NCBI GenBank assembly: GCA_009746045.1
Contig: RPFO01000074.1
Coordinates: 1 to 22,632 of the forward strand
Origin: Mesostigma viride
Lineage: Eukaryota; Streptophyta; Mesostigmatophyceae; Mesostigmatales; Mesostigmataceae
Reading direction: 5' to 3'
Length of the DNA stretch: 22,632 nucleotides
Shown: in pieces, positions 9,093-15,598 of the stretch
How the letters are laid out: each line of letters opens with the position of its first letter
Numbering within the stretch: position 1 is the stretch's first letter
Made by a program: the position numbers and the translations under genes
The notes under the pieces: model-generated
What the model saw: only the letters and a program-made list of their open reading frames with translations
What the model was told of the DNA's origin: nothing
Database searches by the model: none

Positions 9093-9183
9093 CTTTAATT
9101 ACGTAAAGGAATAGGAATCTAGAAGAAAGCAACAAAGGAAAAAGGAAAAACCTTGAAGGTCTGAAGCAAGGACAAAATTAAAA

Positions 9184-9576
9184 TCAATCCTTTTTAACAA
9201 CAGTAATGGATAGGGAACCAAACTCCAAAGTGAGAGGAGTATCTGAAGCAGATGCAGATGCAGCCCGTTTAGGGGGAGAAGAAGGAGGGGTAGCAAAGAC
9301 TAGAGCTTCTACTGGAGGACGACCATGAGGAATAGGGCGTACATGCAGGCCTAAATCTGTTTGGCTATGATCTATAAGGAACTGCTGAGCTTCTTCGAAG
9401 GACATAAATTTCTTATACCTAATTACGTTGTATACACGATTCTGAACGATCTTCCTAGCGTCGGACCAAGAAAGGAAAATGGAGGACCATTGAGGCGTAA
9501 TCACTACGTAATATTTAGCTAGACTATTATCGCTAGAAGAATGGGAAGGAGCAGTAAAAGATCGCCGCTGGCTCAT
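9184..9576 (-). CDS. Gypsy-1 accessory ORF-A: RNase H1 hybrid-binding (Cauli_VI-like) domain protein
   Basis: A 130-aa ORF with ATG at 9576, lying ahead of gag. Residues 21-72 show the RNase H1 N-terminal / Cauli_VI pattern: KYYVV, then SIFLSWSDARKIV, then YKKFMSFEEAQQFL. That family binds RNA:DNA hybrids or dsRNA through a small mixed alpha/beta fold. The C-terminus has a GLHVRPIPHGRPP segment, a Ser/Pro-rich linker and a final LTLEFGSLSITV. The same domain and GLHV... and beta-like end segments recur in the equivalent Gypsy-2 ORF, despite divergence elsewhere. The frame is intact although gag and pol are broken. Domain call is by eye; the role is inferred. Confidence 0.72.
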   Translation of the reverse strand: MSQRRSFTAPSHSSSDNSLAKYYVVITPQWSSIFLSWSDARKIVQNRVYNVIRYKKFMSFEEAQQFLIDHSQTDLGLHVRPIPHGRPPVEALVFATPPSSPPKRAASASASDTPLTLEFGSLSITVVKKD

Positions 9577-10086
9577 GGTAACGCACCTGGTAGGTCTTGA
9601 GTAGTCAAATGAGGAGAACGAGGAGAAGGCGACTTATCTCGGGTGTCTGAAACCGAACCAGATTGACGACGCACGCAGGGACGAGGTTTCCAGCGCCAGG
9701 TGGTCGTAAGTATCCGGTTTCAAGAATTCTGCGTCCGGCGATGGGTCGTCTAAATACAAGGCAGGCAAGATGCAGAAAAAGTGTAATCTACGAGACGCTA
9801 GTCGTCTCTCTACCGTAGAACCAAAGCCATCACCTGTCTACGACAGTAAGCAACATTTCTCAGGAAAACAAAACGAGGAAAAGGAGCTATCTATAAAAGG
9901 ATTTTCCGCTTCGAGCAGGTCTATCTTCTAGGCAGGGCGTGTCCCGAATCGGGCAGCACTACCCCCCTAGCTCGCAGGCGACCCGCCCATTACCTGTCAA
10001 GTAGGTGTCGTCTTCATTTTCCCAGCCGCGGAAGGGTTGATTCAATGACGTATGTTGCAGAGGATCGTCGTCTCGCTCTCTATCTA
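9577..10086 (-). other. Gypsy-1 5' untranslated leader
   Basis: About 510 bp between the primer site and ORF-A. It holds no ORF with recognisable content. As in Gypsy-2, the leader is long and probably contains packaging signals; nothing specific is identifiable. Confidence 0.6.
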
Positions 10087-10103
10087 AACTACCTCCGAGT
10101 CCA
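10087..10103 (-). other. Gypsy-1 primer binding site
   Basis: On the minus strand TGGACTCGGAGGTAGTT lies one base beyond the LTR end. Gypsy-2 has TGGATCGGAGGTAGTT at the same place, also with a one-base gap. The conserved CGGAGGTAGTT argues for the same or a related tRNA primer. The tRNA is not identified. Confidence 0.7.
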
Positions 10104-10104
10104 T

Positions 10105-10676
10105 TGTTACGCCGCAAGCCTCGGCCGCCACCTCTACCTCTACCTGTCCTGATGCTACCTAGGCTAGTAAGGCCGCCTCTAGTTAAACCCCTAGCGAAAG
10201 ACGAACGAGACGATCCAGATCTCAATGCATTTACATATGTGCTACTGTAATACGCCATAAGCCATTTAACCAAACCCGTTTACTCCAGGAATAGAGGAAG
10301 GAAACACAACTACACTGCCGTGACCCAAGCTAATATGTGTTAATTCATTTAACACACGCCGAGTGACCACACAAGGAGTGGAACGTGCATAAATGGTCAC
10401 CAACGGTCCAACAGGCTCGGGCCGACCTGGCCCTCGCCTGCAGAAACACAGAAACACAGGCAGGTGCACAGATGCACGCCGGTCCACTACATTCTACCAA
10501 AGGATAAGGACCACTAATAAAGTACGCGGCGCGGCGCCCAAAGGCACCCAATATACCACAGTACTGTTACGAGGACAATAATGTCCCAGCTAGGACTACA
10601 CGTAAACCTAGGAACAACCGAGGCCAAGGACCTAATTTACGTCCGTAACTACAACGAATTGTTACGCGACGTAACA
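10105..10676 (-). repeat. Gypsy-1 5' LTR
   Basis: Read on the minus strand it begins TGTTACGTCGCG and ends GGCTTGCGGCGTAACA; Gypsy-2 begins TGTTACGG and ends GGCTCGGGACGTAACA. Both have the same TGTTAC...GTAACA terminal inverted repeat, and the primer site follows one base after the inner end. Length 572 bp, against 637 bp for Gypsy-2. The outer end (10676) rests on the inverted terminus only, since the partner LTR is outside the window. A GGTATATT on the minus strand near 10550 may be the TATA element. Confidence 0.72.
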
Positions 10677-11223
10677 GCTGGCTGGGTGTTTAGTAGGTGG
10701 TTGGGTGGTTGGGTGGTTGGCTCATTGGATGGGGGAATGCCTGCTTATTACCTAGTTGGGGTGTGGGTTGAGCAGGTGCCTTGGTGGGTGGGTGGATGTC
10801 CAAGTGGGTTGGTAGGTGGTTGAGTGCCTAGGTGCACGCATAGTTATATAAGTTGGGTAAGCACGTGCGCGGCTGGCTGGGTGGGTGGGTCACTAGGTGG
10901 GAGGACAGGTGGCTGTCTGGGTGCACGGGCGCGCGAGTGTGTGAGCAGTTGTGTGTGTGGGTGGCCAGGTTGCTGCATGGGTGGGCGACTGCATGGGTGG
11001 CTTGGTGCGCACAAAGTGCAAGAGATGGAGACATGGGATATGCCAATGCCATATCATGTGAGCATACGTGGATGCCAGGTGACATGTGCCAGCGTTGGGG
11101 TCACTGCACCTTGATATGCTCGCTCGGCATATTCTCGACATGTATTATACGTAGTGTATATCATGCATGGTGCGTGTTGGTAGCATTCAAATGGCTGTGT
11201 TATTAGTGATGTGGCATGTATTG
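10677..11223. other. GT-rich flanking DNA between the two gypsy elements
   Basis: No gene is supported. Positions 10679-11000 are dominated by GGTGGGTGGTTGGG-like runs, with many G3-4 tracts on the plus strand; the short ORFs there are products of the low complexity. The remainder is ordinary mixed sequence. This is the DNA that received both gypsy insertions, or an older repeat. Confidence 0.6.
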
Positions 11224-11228
11224 TTCAC
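11224..11228. repeat. Target site duplication of Gypsy-2, left copy (TTCAC)
   Basis: TTCAC directly before the LTR start, matched by TTCAC at 22142-22146 directly after the other LTR. Five bp is the usual Ty3/gypsy duplication length. Confidence 0.9.
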
Positions 11229-12079
11229 TGTTACGGCCCAGACCTTTGTATGGGCGTAACAATGCCTTCAATAAATAAGTCGAAAGTCATTTGTTATTCG
11301 TTTGGGACTTTCGATAGCTCGCTTTCATAGTCCGCCGGACTTTAGGACTCAATTCGGGACTTTGTGTGTTTATTTGGTACTTTGTGTGTTCCGGACCAGT
11401 TATTTTAGGCCTAGCCAGAAGTAGGGGATCTTCTAGGGGCCGGACCGGCCCTAGACGTCATACAAAACCTATTGGGGCTTGACGGCAGTATCTGGAAGAT
11501 CGGCGCGCATGTCGGCGCGCCTGCACACCAACTTGCCAGCTTGGTAGCGCAGCTAGGTGAAATTGGTCTGTGGACGATGAACTCTCTCTCTTTGGTTTGA
11601 TGATTAATGAAACGAGTGTTGACGACTCTCTCAGACCAAGGGGCACTAATCCGGATGTCATTTGCCTCATGACATGCCGTGTTATATTCTGATCAGACAC
11701 TCCGCAAAGGTGAAAACCTTTGCGTTCAGTGCCGGGCCGCGGAAAACGCGGAAAACGCGATCTGCAAATGAATCCGACCGGAATCGAACTGGGGACCTCT
11801 CGCACCAATTTTGCTGACTATAGGACGGACGTCTCCGGTTACCATGGCATCGCCAACTTACACCTACAGTCATGCGCAAAAGTTCTCCTGCCGTGTTATA
11901 TAGCTAGATTAATTAATCATGCTATAAGGCCTAGCTGAGGATAAACCGCTGCTCAGTTAGTCAATTTACTGCGATCTTTGCTTGCTATCGCGGTACGCGG
12001 ATGCGCGGCTATGCCGGCATATTAAATTGCGCCTTATACTAGATTAGATCTTTCGCACCGTCCGGCTCGGGACGTAACA
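11229..12079 (+). repeat. Gypsy-2 5' LTR (carries an extra 214-bp block)
   Basis: TGTTACGG...GACGTAACA, 851 bp. It aligns with the 637-bp 3' LTR except for one block between two copies of TGCCGTGTTATAT. A TATATAG lies just after the block, at 11898-11904. Also present are AATAAATAA near the start and ATTAAA near the end. A GC-rich inverted repeat (11433-11454) and paired GGCGCGC motifs near 11502-11521 occur in both LTRs. Confidence 0.93.
11688..11888 (-). mobile_element. 201-bp insert in the 5' LTR, SINE-like, with tRNA-Pro-like 3' half
   Basis: The insert is flanked by 13-bp direct repeats TGCCGTGTTATAT (11675-11687 and 11889-11901). The 3' LTR has a single copy at 21952-21964 and no insert, so it looks like an empty site. 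On the minus strand it contains GGTGCGAGAGGTCCCC followed by AGTTCGATTCC (B box at 11780-11789), very like the anticodon-arm-to-T-arm part of plant tRNA-Pro. There is also a perfect hairpin with a GAAA loop at 11703-11724 and the palindrome TCTGATCAGA at its left edge. There is no poly-A tail. The alternative is deletion in the 3' LTR between the 13-bp repeats. Confidence 0.5.
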
Positions 12080-12080
12080 C

Positions 12081-12096
12081 TGGATCGGAGGTAGTT
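12081..12096 (+). other. Gypsy-2 primer binding site
   Basis: TGGATCGGAGGTAGTT, one base after the LTR end, matching the Gypsy-1 site except near its start. It resembles the Copia site TGGTATCGGAGG minus one T. The tRNA is not identified. Confidence 0.72.
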
Positions 12097-12792
12097 CTAG
12101 AGGTTTTCCACAGGTGCTCGCGAAGAGCCCTCGTGTTTAAGCCGCAAGGTGCATTCTTAATAGCGCAGGGCCTGCGCAGGACCGGCCCAATATTTAGTGA
12201 TCGGATAGAAAGCCGAGTTCGACCCGCCAGCCTGGGAAACTGGCTGTGGTGAACGGCGGCAGCGTCTAGCTGAAAGGGCGGTCATAGGGTAGGGCTTAGA
12301 AGCATCACCTGTCGACTGGGCACCGACGGGGAGCTCGGCTCTGCACCACTACAAGGAATCGGCGCCACAAGCTAGGGAGGAAAGTCGGCTGCGCAACGCC
12401 AAGGTACGTTTTGTCATGCAGTATGTGGTAGTAGCTTGCAGCCAACCGCTTTGCTCCGACTCTCTTACCTGCACGCGTAGGATGTGCGCCCATCCTTGTT
12501 GTTTTGTTTGTGAATTTGTCGTTTCTGTGACGTATTGTGACTAGCGTCCTGGCTGCGAAAGCTGTGGGCGCTGGTAGGGTGGTTTCCGTGGCTTCGTCCT
12601 TGCGAAAAGGCGGGCAGTTATCACGGAGGCTACCCTCTTGTATGGAATTAGGGGCGCGAAGCTCCTGATTTCTGTGATAGTGATTAGATTAGAGCCAGTT
12701 GGCATCCCCCCCTGTGACAGGTCACACACTAGAGGTAAAAAGGTTCCTTTCTCTTTTCTATCTCTGTCTGCTGGCAATAGACAACGTGTGTG
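12097..12792 (+). other. Gypsy-2 5' untranslated leader
   Basis: About 700 bp without a recognisable gene. It includes short upstream ATGs and a small inverted repeat around CAGCCTGGGAAACTGGCTG near 12230. A long minus-strand frame (12541-13173) overlaps it but is an artefact of ORF-A. Packaging or dimerisation signals are expected here but cannot be pinpointed. Confidence 0.6.
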
Positions 12793-13215
12793 ATGGCTAA
12801 TAGTAATAATAGAAATAATAATAGATATAATAATGGACTTGGGGGTTGGGATAGTGATGTATCTAGGCAACTTTACTATGCTGTGGCACATGATGGAGGC
12901 ACAGGGAAAGTAGGTATTTTCTATAGCTGGGTAGACTGCAAGAACTATATAGTGGATAGGCATAGGGCTATCTTTAAGGGATTCAAGACAGCATGGGAAG
13001 CAGATAGGTTTATCCAGGAATACATGACACGTCCAGTAGGCTTGCACGTAGAGGCACCACCTCAGGAGATTAGGACTCGCCCAATGCCTAGGGGCCGTAG
13101 CTGTGCACCCAATAGTGCAACAGTAGAGAGCAGGACGGGGGACACACAGGCTGTCACAGTCACGTTCAGCCAACTCACTGTCAGCACCCCACCTAGGCAG
13201 CCACCTAGTTTCTAG
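12793..13215 (+). CDS. Gypsy-2 accessory ORF-A: RNase H1 hybrid-binding (Cauli_VI-like) domain protein
   Basis: A 140-aa ORF starting at ATG 12793 (G at +4), the first long ORF on the element RNA. The N-terminus is Asn-rich (MANSNNRNNNRYNN). Residues 27-76 carry the hallmark of the RNase H1 N-terminal / viroplasmin-type domain: YYAV at 28-31, VGIFYSWVDCK with W46, then IFKGFKTAWEADRFI. This domain binds RNA:DNA hybrid or dsRNA. The tail has GLHVEAPPQ and a beta-like VTVTFSQLTV, both paralleled in Gypsy-1. No catalytic RNase H domain follows. It ends 160 bp before the gag ATG. Candidate roles are reinitiation of translation, RNA binding or helping reverse transcription; none is shown here. Confidence 0.78.
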   Translation: MANSNNRNNNRYNNGLGGWDSDVSRQLYYAVAHDGGTGKVGIFYSWVDCKNYIVDRHRAIFKGFKTAWEADRFIQEYMTRPVGLHVEAPPQEIRTRPMPRGRSCAPNSATVESRTGDTQAVTVTFSQLTVSTPPRQPPSF

Positions 13216-13315
13216 AGGAGTAGAGTACTAATTATAGCTTACTATATAATAGCTACATTAGCAGTATAACGTAGGGCAGTCGCTTGGTTGATTGCTTGTG
13301 GGCATGTGCATGGCA

Positions 13316-13350
13316 TTTTCCTCCTTCTTCCTCTCTCCTTCCTTCCTTCT
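13316..13350 (+). promoter_or_regulatory. Polypyrimidine tract ahead of gag
   Basis: A nearly pure C/T stretch of about 35 bases, 25 bp upstream of the gag ATG. Gypsy-1 has a comparable pyrimidine-rich stretch (minus strand, about 9095-9145) before its gag ATG. It could act in splicing or internal ribosome entry; no clear AG acceptor follows in Gypsy-2. Confidence 0.4.
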
Positions 13351-13374
13351 CTTGTGGATGTGGTACTGGTAAAC

Positions 13375-15552
13375 ATGCCGCGGGGTAAAAAGAAGGTACG
13401 CGGCACGACTAGGAGTCATTCCGAGGAGGGAGGTGCAGACTTGGATAGGCAGGGCAGCCCAGAGTACCAAGTACAGGAGGTATCACAACAGGGCTCGTCC
13501 TACCAGCAAGGCAGTCCTGTAGGTCACCCAGGTGAGCTGGCTAGTACCTCCCGTGAGCCGCGAAGGCCACGAGGAGCGGATAGGATGGATAATAGCGAGG
13601 AATACCAGCCGCAGCGAATGCAGGCTGAGTATAACCAGCTGATGGAACGGGCAGGTGATGAGACCCGGCCCAGATCGAATCCCACGAGTGCAGCCCAGCA
13701 CCAGTCAGTGCAGCCGCAGCAACGCCCGCCCGGGCAGCCGCAGCAGCACCCAGTGCAGTCCCCACAGCAGCATTCGGAACAGCAACAGCCGTTGTCGCAG
13801 CAGTGGCAGCAGCATCCAGTACAGCAGCAGCAGCCACCGCCGCCGCAGCAGCAACAGTGGCAGCAGCAGCCAGTACAGCAGCAGCAGCCACCGCCGCCGC
13901 CGCAGCAACAGTGGCAGCAGCCGCAGCAGCTTCCGCCGTTGCAGCAGCAGCAGCAGCCGCTAAGCCAGCCGACCGGGTCGCAGATGTATGGTCCGCTTAG
14001 TCAGAACGCGACCTATTATCACGCGCAACGTGCCCAACGATTACAACATCCCTGGGCGAGCGGTCGACGGGTTTCTTTTGGCAGTGACCTGCAGTCCAAT
14101 GCGACATCGCTGTGGACCCAGGACGAGGCTAGGGTTCCACCGCCGGTATACGATGAGGCTGGGCCCGCGTCGTCCCATCCGGCGCGCAATGTCCCAGCAG
14201 CCGGACCTGCGCGGCCGAGCGTGTCGCATGGCAATAACCTCAACTTGAGTCGCATGGCACCCAGTGATCCTGGCTACGCGCATCCCTCGTCTGTCTGGCT
14301 ACAACGCAGCGCGACTAGGTCAGCGCCTGCATCGGCAGATGACTCGTTGTCGATCTTTAATGTTCCGCCGTATCGCGCAGTGGGCGGACCTCGGGCCGAC
14401 GCGTTTAAGGCGCCGCCCATGCCTGACTTTAAACCAGTGCCCAAGCTGCGCGCGACTATGAACCCTCGCGAGATCGACGAATGGACGCGTATGTGGGTAC
14501 AGATCTACTGGGCGTGGTGCAACCACAATGGGTGGGAGCTAGCTACCGAGGTTCTTATCTCCTACGTCGTCACCAACTGCATGGATCCCTCAGTGGTCGG
14601 CATACTCAACTGTGAGAGTGTCGCGTCGCGCTTGTACCCTCGCACAGTAGAGGAGCTACTAGAGCGCATTGAGCGCAAGCTGGTGCCCCCTGACTGGAAG
14701 CTCCACGAGCGTCTGGCTTTTGCCAAGCTACGCCAAGGCACCACACCGTTCCGCGAGTTTCTGACAGAGTTTGAAGCATTCTCGGCTCGCCTTGAGGACT
14801 TGACCTGGACCGAATATAGGTCGCGGTTCATTGAGGCGCTGAGTCCGGAGCTCCTAGATGAGGTGCTAAAGCGCTTTGCTGAGATACCGTGGGAGCAGTG
14901 GGATGTGATCGAGATCCAGCAGTACCTTCTAAAGGTGTCAGATGTGCTCGCACGCCGCCGCGCAGCGGTCACCTATCGGCATGCTGGTGCTGCACCGCGT
15001 CGCGTCCACTTCACTACGGTGGACCAAGATGGGTCCTCTGAGGACATTATCGACCACGAGCAGGAGGACGGCGAGTATGAAGCGCCCCAGGTCAATGCAA
15101 TCGATGCGTCCAAGGCGCGATGCTTCCGGTGCGGCGAGGTCGGTCATCTCAAGAAGGACTGCACGCGACCACCACGGGATCGCGATCGTGGCGACGAGCA
15201 GACGTCACCCCGTTTCTCCGGGCCTGCCTTCGGTAAGCGCCCGGAACAAGCACGGCGCCCAGACCGGCCTCGCAACGCGGGCGAGCGCGCAGCCAAGTTG
15301 CAGGACGCCCGGCAGCGTCCCACGCAGCACCAGACGCCCCGCGCTACGGGTCCTTCGTTCCAGCGGGTGAACCGCGAGTTGAATGAGTTGTTCTCACAGC
15401 AACAGGACTCGGGTAATGGCGCCTCGGGGGTTATGGATGGCAAGGCGGTCGCCGGCTATGGGCATGGCGACGAGGAGGATGAGGTAGAGGGGGAAGAGTG
15501 GACCGGGCGGTCGAACGAGGCGGTCTCCCGGCCCTCCGTTCCTCGTGCGTAG
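13375..15552 (+). CDS. gag: Gypsy-2 Gag (capsid, CCHC nucleocapsid) with polyQ/P N-terminal region
   Basis: The frame is open from a TTG at 13288, but the first ATG is at 13375 (725 aa; begins MPRGKKKVRG). The N-terminal third is low complexity: basic start, then Gln/Pro-rich with long Gln runs. The middle carries the gypsy Gag/capsid region (WTRMWVQIYWAWCNHNGW, ERKLVPPDWKLHERLAF, FREFLTEFEAFSARLEDL). A CCHC knuckle, CFRCGEVGHLKKDC, follows, then an Arg/Pro-rich and finally acidic tail. It ends GCG TAG T; pol lies in the +1 frame. Gag forms the particle and packages element RNA. It is much longer than usual for the family because of the Q-rich region. Confidence 0.9.
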   Translation: MPRGKKKVRGTTRSHSEEGGADLDRQGSPEYQVQEVSQQGSSYQQGSPVGHPGELASTSREPRRPRGADRMDNSEEYQPQRMQAEYNQLMERAGDETRPRSNPTSAAQHQSVQPQQRPPGQPQQHPVQSPQQHSEQQQPLSQQWQQHPVQQQQPPPPQQQQWQQQPVQQQQPPPPPQQQWQQPQQLPPLQQQQQPLSQPTGSQMYGPLSQNATYYHAQRAQRLQHPWASGRRVSFGSDLQSNATSLWTQDEARVPPPVYDEAGPASSHPARNVPAAGPARPSVSHGNNLNLSRMAPSDPGYAHPSSVWLQRSATRSAPASADDSLSIFNVPPYRAVGGPRADAFKAPPMPDFKPVPKLRATMNPREIDEWTRMWVQIYWAWCNHNGWELATEVLISYVVTNCMDPSVVGILNCESVASRLYPRTVEELLERIERKLVPPDWKLHERLAFAKLRQGTTPFREFLTEFEAFSARLEDLTWTEYRSRFIEALSPELLDEVLKRFAEIPWEQWDVIEIQQYLLKVSDVLARRRAAVTYRHAGAAPRRVHFTTVDQDGSSEDIIDHEQEDGEYEAPQVNAIDASKARCFRCGEVGHLKKDCTRPPRDRDRGDEQTSPRFSGPAFGKRPEQARRPDRPRNAGERAAKLQDARQRPTQHQTPRATGPSFQRVNRELNELFSQQQDSGNGASGVMDGKAVAGYGHGDEEDEVEGEEWTGRSNEAVSRPSVPRA
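13801..13925 (+). repeat. 54-bp tandem repeat and CAG-rich tract in Gypsy-2 gag
   Basis: CAGTGGCAGCAG recurs at 13801, 13855 and 13909, exactly 54 bp apart: two full units and a partial third, all in frame. They encode QWQQ-PVQQQQPPPP modules. Surrounding CAG/CAA runs extend from about 13700 to 13960. Confidence 0.85.
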
Positions 15553-15598
15553 TGTCCCTGCCTACACGGATAGAGGTAGATGTAGGACAGGTAGATAA

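Larger units (their letters stand above)
4826..10676 (-). mobile_element. Gypsy-1: 5' part of a Ty3/gypsy retrotransposon, interrupted by the Copia element
   Basis: Read on the minus strand, the order is LTR (10676-10105), primer site, leader, small accessory ORF, gag, then pol through protease, RT and RNase H to the pre-integrase region. The Copia insertion cuts it at 4826. The order and proteins match Gypsy-2 in this window. The integrase, chromodomain and far LTR would lie left of position 1. One frameshift in gag and one in pol indicate that this copy is no longer functional. Confidence 0.88.

Noticed and set aside
10581-11206. Short Gly/Trp- and Cys-rich frames in the G-rich tract
   Set aside because: Composition follows the GGTGGGTGG low complexity and overlapping frames exist on both strands.
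11774-11888. Functional tRNA gene in the LTR insert
   Set aside because: The T-arm and anticodon-arm 3' side look like tRNA-Pro, but stems are imperfect and the 5' half does not fold as a tRNA; called tRNA-like only.
12541-13173. 210-codon minus-strand frame over the Gypsy-2 leader and ORF-A
   Set aside because: It is antisense to ORF-A, whose domain pattern and homologue in Gypsy-1 show that the plus strand is coding.
13541-13891. Poly-Ala and poly-Leu frames opposite the CAG tract
   Set aside because: Products of reading a trinucleotide repeat in other frames and strands.
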